Source: Sthenelais limicola (Eukaryota > Annelida > Polychaeta > Phyllodocida > Sigalionidae). From it: a DNA stretch of 64,000 nucleotides. A program made the position numbers and the translations under genes. Shown piece by piece: positions 45,301 to 54,759 of the stretch; positions within the stretch are counted from its first letter, which is position 1, and every line of letters begins with the position of its first letter. Under the pieces are notes generated by a model that saw only the letters and a program-made list of their open reading frames with translations, was not told the DNA's origin and did not search any database. The DNA lies in contig OW804096.1 in assembly GCA_942159475.1 (NCBI GenBank), positions 38,191,744-38,255,743 on the forward strand, in the 5' to 3' direction.

Positions 45301-45355
45301 TCATTATCCCTGATGAAGCCCACCCCATAGGGTGAAATATTGGATGAATAAAATG
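45295..45355 (+). ncRNA. hammerhead-ribozyme-like retroelement tail
   Basis: CTGATGA (45310-45316), stem II GCCC/GGGT around ACCCCATA, GAAA (45334-45337), then AATAAAATGA. Upstream TCATTAT can pair with ATAAAATGA as an imperfect stem I, the same geometry as at 26645. The base at the expected cleavage position is G, which would be inactive. Confidence 0.45.
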
Positions 45356-45449
45356 AAACTTTCGAAGATGACGACTTGAGTGATATTTCTCCAACAAAAT
45401 CTATAAAAATAAAAGTAAACTTGAGCTGCATATGTGACAATGTATTCAC

Positions 45450-45543
45450 AAAACACTCATAGCTTTTGGTGAATGTCTTTTACGTGTGCCTATAGCAATT
45501 GTGAAAGACATTCACCAAAAGCCACTTGCGTTTTGTGAAAACA
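45450..45543. repeat. foldback element
   Basis: CTTTTGGTGAATGTCTTT pairs with AAAGACATTCACCAAAAG; the outer CACAAAACA.../...GTTTTGTG also pair. The loop is about 20 bp. Confidence 0.8.
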
Positions 45544-45580
45544 TTGTCGCTTATGCAGCTCCCGTTTAGTTCCATCTTAA

Positions 45581-45836
45581 ACAGCAGCAGAATATTGATA
45601 AATTCAGTCCTATAAGTCATAATATGAGTAACACTTGTATAAACATATAACAGCAGCAGAATATTGATAAATTCAGTCCTATAAGTCATAATATGAGGAA
45701 CACTTGTATAAACATATAACAGCAGCAGAATATTGATAAATTCAGTCCTATAAGTCATAATATGAGTAACACTTGTATCAACATATAACAGTAGCAGAAT
45801 ATTGATAAATTCAGTCCTATAAGTCATAATATGAGT
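45581..45836 (+). repeat. 69-bp satellite derived from family F
   Basis: Four units starting ACAGCAGCAGAATATTGATA at 45581, 45650, 45719 and 45788. The unit equals an internal F segment (compare about 24205 and 6520). The open frame on the minus strand (repeated MTYRTEFINILL) exists only because 69 is a multiple of three. Confidence 0.9.
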
Positions 45837-46299
45837 ACATTATAAATACGATTTCCTGTGTCGTTATAGCTGAGAATGCATCTTTTACTAAAGATTCTAC
45901 CTGAATCAGGTATTACAGGAGCTACTCTACCTTAGCATACATCCAAGTATCAAGTGGCTATTGATGACATCCCATTAATTAGTGGAATTACATCAGTACT
46001 GCTATAAACGACCAGTAACATGACGGATCCATTATCCCAGGCGAGTTTTCTATTCTGTATGTATAACCCTTGCTGTTTCTTGCTATAACGCTTTTAAGAC
46101 TTTACAAATTACTACCATCTTATGACCATACATTCAGGTTGTATACATTATCAAATGTCTATTACCTGAGGACCTGAACGTTTCGAGGCAAAATAATTGT
46201 TAACTGTTTCTTCTATATATATTAAGGTATGTAATGTAAGTACTAATAGGCAATCGTCTACAGAAGTAAAGAAATAAATGAATATAAAGATGTATGTCG
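45837..46299. other. no recognised feature
   Basis: Starts with the F right end; nothing else. Confidence 0.35.
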
Positions 46300-46304
46300 T
46301 TTGG

Positions 46305-46385
46305 TGGGGAGAATGTATGGCGGGATGGTTTTGGCGGGGAAATTGCGGCGGGGAGATTGTCGGCGGGGAGATTGTTGGCAGGGGA
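46305..46385 (+). repeat. short minisatellite
   Basis: About five imperfect units of GGCGGGGAGATTGT. Confidence 0.75.
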
Positions 46386-46641
46386 ATAACCTAGATCTAG
46401 AGGAATCTGATAACTGTTCAATTGAATTGTTTCATATTATATATGTTTTTGGCAGTCACATGACGTTTATTGCTAAAAGATAATGACATGTGTCCTTTAT
46501 ATTCAAGTATCTCAGTTTATCAATAAAGGTTTTACAGCTAAAAAGGAGTCCTCTATATGATACTTCTCATCTTCTCATCTTTACTGGACGAGTTGTGGCT
46601 TCGTGCAAAAACCCAATTTCGCTGTAAATAAACACAAGCTG

Positions 46642-46977
46642 TTATTCCAGGGAAACCGTACCTGGGTCTGCCTCCTGCGCTGACAATTTGGTCAGAGCTT
46701 TTCTGAGAGGATCACTGCTGACATCCGAAGCAGGAGTTTTACCAGACTAGCCAGGCATGGTCTTGGGTGTCGAGGAATCCTTTGGTTGACGGGAGCTACC
46801 GCTGTGAGTACGGGACAGCTCCAGGTGGTCTAGCATGGATGCCATGACCTCGGGAGTTGTGGTGGTCTTCAACTCAGATTTGGGTGATTTTGGTGAAGTG
46901 GAAGAAGATGAGGAAGAAGAATCCAGTTTTGCCTCTAAATCCCTGATTTTCTCCAGAAACTGAGCTTCATCATGGAC
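46642..46977 (-). pseudogene. unrecognised coding segment with one stop
   Basis: The minus strand reads a coherent 112-codon run: VHDEAQFLEKIRDLEAKLD, a Ser run, SPKSPKSELKTTTTPEVMASM, LDHLELSRTHSG, TPKTMPG, TAG, then SGKTPASDVSSDPLRKALTK, LSAQEADPGTVSLE and TAA. The third-position pattern and the Ser/Thr/Pro-rich, charged composition look like real protein with a coiled-coil start. Base composition is much less AT-rich than the surroundings. One in-frame TAG (46747-46749) breaks it, so no long ORF is called. Candidates: a decayed host exon or a retroelement gag; I do not recognise the family. Confidence 0.5.
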
Positions 46978-47034
46978 GGAAGATATTAGTGAAATTTAAA
47001 AAAAAGAAAGACTCAAAAATGAGACAAATGTTAA

Positions 47035-47112
47035 AAGGCTGCCTGCTCTGGGACCCAACCTCACGATGTCCAGTTTGAAAGTAGGACACCCTAACCACTT
47101 GAACATTGAGAA
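47035..47112 (-). ncRNA. tRNA-like sequence (tRNA-derived SINE head or pseudogene)
   Basis: The minus strand TTCAAGTGGTTAGGGTGTCC resembles a pol III A box and GAGGTTGGGTCCCAG a B box at tRNA spacing. The anticodon arm is imperfect (GTCC/GGAC around a long loop containing CTTTCAA) and acceptor pairing is not seen, so not a functional tRNA. Confidence 0.4.
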
Positions 47113-47566
47113 TGGCTATTGAGCATGCATATAAAGACTAGGCATACCCATCGATGCATCACATTTTAGCATCACTTTAATCCGCCATTCTCCTCATGGT
47201 GATTGAGGAGAATGGGGATAATAAATTATCTATGTATAAGTTCCCCGTGTTAGCCTCAGGCAATTTACTGATTCAAATTAGTCATAAAAGTATATCTTAC
47301 ATCTGTAAGGCAGGCAGTTGGAAGAACATCGAAAAGCCAAATCTGTGAAATGTAATACTGCTCAAAAAAAAAATCTATTTCTTTAATATGCCAATACAGA
47401 ACTTCTAGCATGGCATGCTTTCTGGACACATGCTTCAGGGCGAGACAGATCAAACCAAGTAAGCTTGCAACAGACTTCAAAATGCAGCATAATCTATAAC
47501 TTATAGGTCTGACAAAGTTTAAACTTAGTAAGATGTATTTGTGGGCACAGCAGAGAATGCAATATG
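47113..47566. other. no recognised feature
   Basis: A small CCATTCTCCTCATGGTGATTGAGGAGAATGG hairpin (two arms) at about 47184-47214. No gene. Confidence 0.35.
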
Positions 47567-47725
47567 TTATGTGTTGCAGAAAAAAATAGTCACACATCGC
47601 AAAACTGATATTTTTATAAGTGCATTCAAGATGTATTAAAATTTTGTTGAAATGTTTTCTTTTTTGTGGGTTTGGGATCCATTTTTAGCTACTTATGCCT
47701 CATATTCCTGAAAAAACATCACATA
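47567..47725 (+). repeat. family B, deleted copy
   Basis: TATGTGTTGCAGAAAAAAATAG...TCGCAAAACTGATATTTT joined after a deletion to CTTATGCCTCATATTCCTG. Confidence 0.6.
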
Positions 47726-47962
47726 TGTATGTATATATGGTCATATGTATTCACTATCGTCCTAATTATCGCCCTACAATGCTTGCCAAAAGTTGATAAT
47801 ATGGGACGAGATGGTACTTAGGCGTCCCATACAAGCACTAGCTATTGTTTTATTGATCAATGTTCCTCATATCATGGTGCAAAACAACTGTTATAAAGGC
47901 CAAGCGTTATTTTCGAGTTTGCCACAATTGGATGGAACTGGGAAGATATCCTCAGGTATATG

Positions 47963-48199
47963 TGGGTCAGATTTTCAGAAAATGTACAATTCACCTTCAC
48001 CAATCCTCTCAAATAACCCAAATTTCAGACGAAAATAAAGCTCAAAACTCAGTTCAACCTAATCAAACAGATTGCTAGAATCAATGCAATGCCGAATATA
48101 CTCGAATTTACCTAGTATTGACCAAATTGCAGCCTAATTTAGCAGAATTTACTAAATGTGTACAGCTGCCAATTGTACATTTTCTAAAAATCTGACCCA
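47963..48199. repeat. family A MITE, full length
   Basis: 237 bp, both termini intact. Confidence 0.9.
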
Positions 48200-48268
48200 T
48201 ATAACAGATCGGGATCGGGATCGGGGTGGGGGTAAGTTTCATAAAGACAGATACGGAAATTGCACGAT

Positions 48269-49622
48269 TTAAAGGCAAACGCTACTATTCACTGCCACGC
48301 CGCCCTTTTCCATATACCAAATATGGGTCAGAATTTCAGAAAATGTACAATTCAACTTCGCCAATCTTCTTAAATAACCCACATTTCAGACGAAAATAAA
48401 GTTCAAAATACAGTTCAACCTACCCAAACCAATTGCTAGAATTAATGCAATGCCGAATATACTCAAATTTACCTAGTATTGACCAAATTACAGCCAAATT
48501 TAGCAGAATTTACTAAATATGTACAGCTGCCAATTGTACATTTTCTGAAAATCTGACCCAAATACGGGTATTTTACGCCCTATGCCTTTAGCATTGCAGT
48601 CTATGGAGAAAAGGCCCATTTTTTCACGTTTTATAGTACAAAATAAACCATTAATGGCTACTCCTACTGTTCCAAAATTTTCTACACATATGGTACAGGT
48701 TATATACTACATATCAAAAGGGAAAAAAATGTATGTCATCGCGTTGAAAAAATAATTGTAGCTGTCTGAAATAGACATGTTTGGGCAACAGAAGTAGCTG
48801 TAGGTACTCTCAGTTGTACCCATTTAGTATACAAGACTATTGGGAAATGCTGCATTTTTCATTCACGGTTTAAGGAATAAAACAAAAACGGAAACTCCTA
48901 ATGTACCAAAATTTTCTACACATATAGTGCAGGTAATATTCTAAATATATATAGGGAAAAAAGTGTATGTCATTGCATTCAAATAATAATTGTAGGTGTC
49001 TGAAATAGACATGTTTAGGAAATATAGAACACATTAAAAGCAGCAGATTTTTGGGTTGTCAGCCATGTTTCAATGCCCTGTAATTCAGAAAGTAGCAGGG
49101 CGACCCATTGTTTTTTTTTATAGTTTTTTGAACACACAGACTTCAAGAATCATATACTAAAATATCAGAAAAATGACATTTATTTTCGATGAGGAGAAAA
49201 ATAAAATTGTTTTCATAAAAGTAGTAAAAAATAATGTTTTTGTTTGAGTTTTTAATTTAAAATTCGCATCAGGTATTTGTTGTTTTCAGAATAAAAATAT
49301 CAATACACTCTATAAAAAGGAGGCATAGAACTATTGGCCAAATAATACTCTCTCCAAATCTGTCAACTTTACTTAAATTGAGTGAATATAAATAGCAAAT
49401 ATGAACTATGAATTTGAGGTACTGCAAAATGAGTCCCCATTTTGGTTCTCATTGGTTCTTTTGAGATAAAATTTTGAAGCCCTGTAATTCAAAAATGAGT
49501 ACGGCGACCCATTGATTTTTTTCCATCTTTATGACCAGAAAAACTTCAAGAATCAAATACCAAAGTTTCAGAAAAATGACATTTATTTTCATTTTCCACT
49601 AGATAGTAGCGTTTGCCTTTAA
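48269..49622. mobile_element. 1.35-kb TIR element, non-autonomous
   Basis: Ends TTAAAGGCAAACGCTACTAT and its inverse ATAGTAGCGTTTGCCTTTAA. The interior has two diverged tandem duplications: CAAAATTTTCTACACATAT blocks at about 48674 and 48909, and GCGACCCATTG...ATGACATTTATTTTC blocks at about 49100 and 49506. No transposase frame. A family A copy (48324-48560) is nested near the left end. Confidence 0.75.
48324..48560. repeat. family A MITE nested in the TIR element
   Basis: 237 bp, TGGGTCAGAATTTCAGAAAA to its inverse, with AATA on both sides as a possible target duplication. Confidence 0.85.
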
Positions 49623-50644
49623 GATACATCGTTAAATATAAGACATATAATATATGGGATGAGATAAGTTCTTAAATAGCGTGCTTTATTTGTTTAAGTT
49701 TCTGAACAACCAATTTTCATTTTTTTCTTGAAAACTACAAATCTTTATTCAAGGTGCCTGCCATCGTGGCTTACAGACATCTAGAATAACTCAAAGTTTT
49801 CTTCTTTATGAACGAATCATTTGTAAACTCTTTTATGTAATTCTTGGAGGTGTTTCGGTTTACAAACTTAATCTACGGTTTACAATCTTTTTTTAAAGGT
49901 TTTATTCGATTTTATCCTGCCATCGAGGTCCATACAATGCTAACGGTTAAATAAAATCGTGTCCCTTAATTTTCATGAATTTGGGGGTTTTTCTTATTTT
50001 CTCTCAACTCTTACTCCAGCTCACAGACATCATTTTCATCGTACCTTTTTGAGCTCTACCATGTACCTATCAACCTTCGCTACCCAGGTTTTATAATTTA
50101 TTACGAAGGGAGCATTATATTGGATCGATCTGTATTTGACAAACATCTCATCAATAAAAGCTCTTACACCGCGGTTTACAATCTTAATCTACATCATTTA
50201 ACATCAGTTAACTCCTCGGAGAAAAGCTCCTGGTCGAGATGACTTAATAAAACACCATACTTTAACTTCCTCGACTGAAGTTTTTGATTCTTCTTTGTTA
50301 CACAGCTATCTTTCATTAACCTTTTCACTTTGGTTATTAGCCAATTACGACTGGATATATGAAACGTCGCATTAAAGCAAATGGCCTTATATTTGACACT
50401 TCATTAATGAAAGCTAATATTATGTTGTTGATGAAAATCTAGTCAAAAGGTCTAATCAGAGGGAATATATATTCATGCTATTTCAAAATGTAATAACCTA
50501 TACAGAATGCAATTAACAGTTTTATAAACGCTATCACAAATAAGATACATATTAAATTGAAGATTTCTCATAAAAGTATATCTTGATTAAATATACAACA
50601 CACATATTCTAATAGTTGTTGTGGAACATAGCTAAACTTGCAAA
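49623..50644. other. AT-rich, no recognised feature
   Basis: No gene or shared repeat seen. Confidence 0.4.
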
Positions 50645-50862
50645 ATGTGATGTGTTATAGCAAAATGAGTCATAAGTCGCAAAATTTATATTTGTTAAAA
50701 TGAGGTATTCACAGGATGCCTTTCTGGGAATGTGTTCATTTTTCGTGTGCTCAACGTCGCTTGTAGCATGAATACCTTTACCAACTTTCAAGAAAGTATA
50801 ATAAATATATCCATGTAGTTCTAAGGTCATCGTATAGACCATATTAAGCTACTTTACTAGGA
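50645..50862 (+). repeat. family B MITE, left half (split by YR retrotransposon 2)
   Basis: Starts at GTGATGTGTTATAGCAAAA and closely follows the copy at 5998-6412. It stops at TTTACTAGGA, where YR retrotransposon 2 begins; the right half resumes at 55917. Confidence 0.9.
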
Positions 50863-51133
50863 CATGGACTAAGACGGACACCGGGTTGGAGAATAAAAGT
50901 TTATTTATAATATTTATTAAATATGATGAATGAGTTGGTAAATACATGGATGATAAATAAACTTTGATGTATAATAAGAAGATAAGAGATCAATATATTT
51001 GTTTGATTGATCCTTGATAAAAGTGATAAGACAATTGTAAATTGATGATTAAGTTAAGAGGTAATCAGCGATAAACATGGCAGCGTGATTGACAATGGCA
51101 ATTGATGTTTGAAGCAGATGTGTAGTTTTAAGC
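50863..51133 (-). repeat. B2 repeat, 3' end of YR retrotransposon 2
   Basis: 271 bp, identical to B1 (51336-51606) except for one T/C difference in ATGTATAAYAAG. It starts CATGGACTAAGACGG and ends at TTTTAAGC, after which the copies diverge. Confidence 0.93.
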
Positions 51134-51221
51134 TGCTTGGAGGAGGTGTCGCTCGATGGAGTTGAGGACACCTGAAAATATATAAATTGAAAGTTAAGAA
51201 AAAGGGAATGTGGTGGGTGGG

Positions 51222-51606
51222 AGCGAGTGAAAGAATGAGGGTTAGTACATGGATGAATGAGTTTATATAGGATTAGTAGGCCCGGTGATCGAAGACCATG
51301 CAGCCCCATTGGCTAATAATAACCAATGCAAATCACATGGACTAAGACGGACACCGGGTTGGAGAATAAAAGTTTATTTATAATATTTATTAAATATGAT
51401 GAATGAGTTGGTAAATACATGGATGATAAATAAACTTTGATGTATAACAAGAAGATAAGAGATCAATATATTTGTTTGATTGATCCTTGATAAAAGTGAT
51501 AAGACAATTGTAAATTGATGATTAAGTTAAGAGGTAATCAGCGATAAACATGGCAGCGTGATTGACAATGGCAATTGATGTTTGAAGCAGATGTGTAGTT
51601 TTAAGC
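51222..51606 (-). repeat. A2 and B1 repeats, adjacent
   Basis: A2 (51222-51335) joins B1 (51336-51606) directly at AAATCA/CATGG, the join a circular cDNA would have. A2 matches A1 at 55803-55916 with one difference (GTGATCGAAG against GTGATTGAAG). Confidence 0.93.
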
Positions 51607-51625
51607 CAAAGGCAAGGCTTGTAGT

Positions 51626-52534
51626 TCATGAGAGGGACTTTAGTGCCTGGAGTGTAGAGATAGTGGAGGGGTTTCTCGCATAACGAAAGATGGCTCCACT
51701 TTTCCAGCCACCGTGCTTTGCAATGTCTGGAATATCCACGCCTTTTTCTTGTAAGTAAAGGCTGCCCCCCCTCCTTAGGGAGTGTAACGTGGTGGTGGGA
51801 TCAATGCCAGCTGAAGCCACCGCCTTTTTCCATATGGAGACTAGGTGTTGCGTCGTCATTGGAGTTTTGTCTCTAAAGCAAAGGAGGAGGGCATTTGGGG
51901 ATGGCGGGGATATCTTGTATAACCTTGTGAGATGGTGGACTACACACAGCTGCTTGTCGGCTGCCCGAGGAATGGTCAAAGAGGCTTGGTTGGCGACAGT
52001 CTGTTGGGCTTTTGACCATTTAATATTTATGACTATAGACTCCTTGTTGATAGTCAGGTCGTCTGTAGTCACCTGTCTTGTGGTGTCAAGTTGTCTCTGT
52101 GTTCTTGGGGCTATATTTGACTGGCGCATATTTGTAGTAAATAGCAGGAGGAAAGCAACCGCATATTGGTAGTAGTATGGGTTGAAATGAAGTGCCTGTA
52201 GAATGCGCCTGAGGTCCTGAGGTGTGATAGGAGGCCTCTGGACTGCCGGGGTCCTCTTGTTTATAGATATAGATCTCAATAGTAGTTGGACCTGGCGCGA
52301 TTGAAAGGCCCCTGTTGGAATATCAAGCCTTTGTAAGATAGCCTTTAGTGATGAGACAAGTGATGCTACACCCATCGCGGTGCGGGCCGAACGAGCTGCC
52401 TGCTCGATGAAGGCCGCGACCAGTTGCACCGATGGATTGTGGTAGTTTTGACGAAATTGTGTGGCCATGCCCACGTAGAGTCTGAGGATGTATCTGTGGT
52501 TCTTGATGGTACCCGGGCGATATGCTTGGTTCAT
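51626..52534 (-). CDS. tyrosine recombinase (YR retrotransposon 2)
   Basis: A 302-residue YR with its own ATG, 44 nt after the RT stop. Catalytic set: Arg137 (NMRQSN), Lys175 (IKWSKAQQ), His251-x-x-Arg254 (HSLRRGGS), Trp277 (HGGWKSG) and nucleophile Tyr285 (IFRYA). The N-terminal about 95 residues form the core-binding helical domain; the catalytic domain follows. The length equals that of the YR of retrotransposon 1, but the sequences are clearly different outside the motifs. It would catalyse insertion of the circular cDNA at a few shared bases. Its stop lies 20 nt from the B1 repeat. Confidence 0.93.
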   Translation of the reverse strand: MNQAYRPGTIKNHRYILRLYVGMATQFRQNYHNPSVQLVAAFIEQAARSARTAMGVASLVSSLKAILQRLDIPTGAFQSRQVQLLLRSISINKRTPAVQRPPITPQDLRRILQALHFNPYYYQYAVAFLLLFTTNMRQSNIAPRTQRQLDTTRQVTTDDLTINKESIVINIKWSKAQQTVANQASLTIPRAADKQLCVVHHLTRLYKISPPSPNALLLCFRDKTPMTTQHLVSIWKKAVASAGIDPTTTLHSLRRGGSLYLQEKGVDIPDIAKHGGWKSGAIFRYARNPSTISTLQALKSLS

Positions 52535-52578
52535 CCGGCTCTCAGCTGCCCTGAGATATGAGTCGAGTCCCGAATCTG

Positions 52579-54759
52579 TTAAATAAATTGCTTGAAATTA
52601 GTCACATAGACAGGAGGAGTAAGTTTTTTGATTTTATGTTTAGTTATAAGTTCGTCTGCTGTGGCTCTGTATTCTTGGGATGTATGTGCCCGAGAGAGAG
52701 CATCGGCTAAGATCATTTCAACACCAGGGACGTGAGTGTATACAATATGCAAGTTGTATTTGGCCTGTATCCACCACACAGCCCTTGCTATTGCACACAG
52801 TACGGGGTCGCGTGCCCGCCCCGCCCTCAGTGTGTGAATGGTTGCGGAATTGTCACAGCACAGTTCAATTGTAGTATTCCTGTCCTTCTCAGACACAAAC
52901 ATTCTGAGAGCGACTAAGCAATTTAAACATTCGAGAATGGATATGTGGTAGCTCACAGCAATCTTGTGTGGATAGACCAATTCATAATAGTTTGTCATGT
53001 CGGAGGCGCCCCCGCCTGTGAGGCAGGAGTCGGCCACAATTGATTTGACCGGTGGGCTGGTGTGTATGATTGATTTGCAATTATAAGTCACCAGAAAGCG
53101 AATGAACCACTTCAAGTCGGCCACAAGTGGTTTTGTGACCGGGACGGTGTGGTTGGTGTAATTTTGCCTAAGGGTTTCAAGGATCCTAGACATGAATAAA
53201 CGTGCCGGTGATACGCATTTTCCCAAGTGATTTATTTTTCCCACTATCGATTGAATTTGGACTAGAGTTAGTGTTTCTTGGCGAATAGCCCACCTGATGA
53301 GAGCAAGAAATTCCTGTACCTTCTTGTGAGGGATTGAGAGTTCCCTTTTTGACAAGTCGATGTTTATTCCCAGGTATGTTACTCTTGGGGAGGGGGCTTG
53401 TATCTTTTCATATGCTATTGGGAGGCCCAAATTGCGAAATAGTGAGAGTGTCTGGGCAAATTGAGCGTGGGGGTCCTGTTCTGACTGGTGTATTATTAGC
53501 ATATCATCAAGAAACATATACGCGTGTATGCCCTTTTGTTTTAATGCCCAAACTATAAAGTTTGCTATCTTCTGCATATATAGCGAACTGTTATGCGAGC
53601 CGAATGGCATTGCTTTATCTATGTATATCTTGCCTCTGTGTGATATAGCAAGAAGCGGATAGTCCAGCGGGCATGTAGGAATATTCCTGTATGCTCGCTG
53701 GATGTCAATTGTAGCCAGGGTACATTGGAAACCCATGCCTCTAATGGTATCGACTGCCTCGGGGATAGTGGGAAGAGTGTGGTCGTGTATATTTCCAAAC
53801 ATTGAGTTTTTAGCGACATAGTCATTTACATTGTTTCCTGGCGGGTATGAGAGATCTATGATTATGCGTTTTTTACTAGGGTCTGACTTTGGTCTTGTCA
53901 TGATAGGTGAGACGTTATACCATTCAAATGGGCCGTCTTCGAATGGGCCTAGCATTGCATTGTTTACTGTTTCTGTTTCAAGATATTTGTCTATGGCTGC
54001 GGGGAATTGTTTACCGGAGCTATGGGCGGACTTGTTTGGTCGGTCCAAGACCGGGCCTGTATATTGGAGGGGGAATCCGTATGTAATCCCATCTAGCACT
54101 ATTCTGTCGTCTGGGTGGCCCGTGGCTATGGCCTCCCAGTTTTCTGGCTTTAGAAGGGAAGTTACCTTTACCTTTGCCTCCAACATATTAGCCCTACCTG
54201 TAGCCCGTACTGTGTCATAGATTTTGAGAGTTTCAAGGTCCCTTCCCTCCCCCGTAAGTTTTGGCCAGTATAGCCTCCTTTGCTGGGTTATACTAGGATC
54301 ATCTATACTAATTGTTTTTTCACCGGTGACCGCTACTGGGTCGATGCCCTCATACACCCCCTCCTCCCCCAATACCTGGCAGGGTTGAGATCGTCTGGTC
54401 ACAATCTCGTCTACCTGGATTTTCATTATGTCATCAATATGTTTATCGTGAGGGGGGGTGGTATGAGAGAAGCTTTCGCTGATTTGAATGTTAGATTGCC
54501 CCGCTGTGAGCGGGGGGCAGTGGTCTGCGATAGTGAAACTTACGTTTGGGGGGAAGGGATTATTCGTTTTTTGCAAATGATCTGTCATTGGAACCCGATG
54601 ACTTTTTGTAGTTTTGGCCCTTCTTAGCGTTTTGGTTATTTTGACTGGGTCTTTGAGGCTGAGAGCCTCCGTTGTTGCCCTGGCCCTTCCTTTTATTACA
54701 TGCGGTAATGGGGTGGTCGTGTTCCACCCCATATGCAAGCCAGCAGTAAGCACATGCAT
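52579..54759 (-). CDS. reverse transcriptase-RNase H polyprotein (YR retrotransposon 2)
   Basis: A 726-residue frame with ATG at 54759 inside the gag 3' end. Residues 1 to about 230 are a low-similarity N-terminal extension; the first part is simply gag DNA read in the +1 frame. RT: RIIIDLSYPPGNNVND (motif 2), motif A Asp352 (ATIDIQRAYR), MPFGSHNSS, and FLDD at 416-419. RNase H: Asp577 (VADSCLTGGG), Glu610 (SILECLN), Asp636 (CCDNSAT), Asp686 (LADALSR). All these acidic residues are kept, so the enzyme should be active. It makes cDNA from the element RNA and removes the template strand. The YR frame starts 44 nt downstream of its stop. No methyltransferase domain is visible. Confidence 0.93.
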   Translation of the reverse strand: MHVLTAGLHMGWNTTTPLPHVIKGRARATTEALSLKDPVKITKTLRRAKTTKSHRVPMTDHLQKTNNPFPPNVSFTIADHCPPLTAGQSNIQISESFSHTTPPHDKHIDDIMKIQVDEIVTRRSQPCQVLGEEGVYEGIDPVAVTGEKTISIDDPSITQQRRLYWPKLTGEGRDLETLKIYDTVRATGRANMLEAKVKVTSLLKPENWEAIATGHPDDRIVLDGITYGFPLQYTGPVLDRPNKSAHSSGKQFPAAIDKYLETETVNNAMLGPFEDGPFEWYNVSPIMTRPKSDPSKKRIIIDLSYPPGNNVNDYVAKNSMFGNIHDHTLPTIPEAVDTIRGMGFQCTLATIDIQRAYRNIPTCPLDYPLLAISHRGKIYIDKAMPFGSHNSSLYMQKIANFIVWALKQKGIHAYMFLDDMLIIHQSEQDPHAQFAQTLSLFRNLGLPIAYEKIQAPSPRVTYLGINIDLSKRELSIPHKKVQEFLALIRWAIRQETLTLVQIQSIVGKINHLGKCVSPARLFMSRILETLRQNYTNHTVPVTKPLVADLKWFIRFLVTYNCKSIIHTSPPVKSIVADSCLTGGGASDMTNYYELVYPHKIAVSYHISILECLNCLVALRMFVSEKDRNTTIELCCDNSATIHTLRAGRARDPVLCAIARAVWWIQAKYNLHIVYTHVPGVEMILADALSRAHTSQEYRATADELITKHKIKKLTPPVYVTNFKQFI

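Noticed and set aside
45480..45827. 115-codon minus frame with MTYRTEFINILL repeats
   Set aside because: It is the 69-bp satellite.
10423..45836. CRISPR array
   Set aside because: The 57-, 69- and 21-bp repeats are contiguous tandem units with no unique spacers, in animal DNA.
36887..54759. DIRS-type DNA methyltransferase domain in either YR retrotransposon
   Set aside because: Looked for after RNase H and around YR; no such domain is visible, and the split direct repeats favour Ngaro/PAT over DIRS1.
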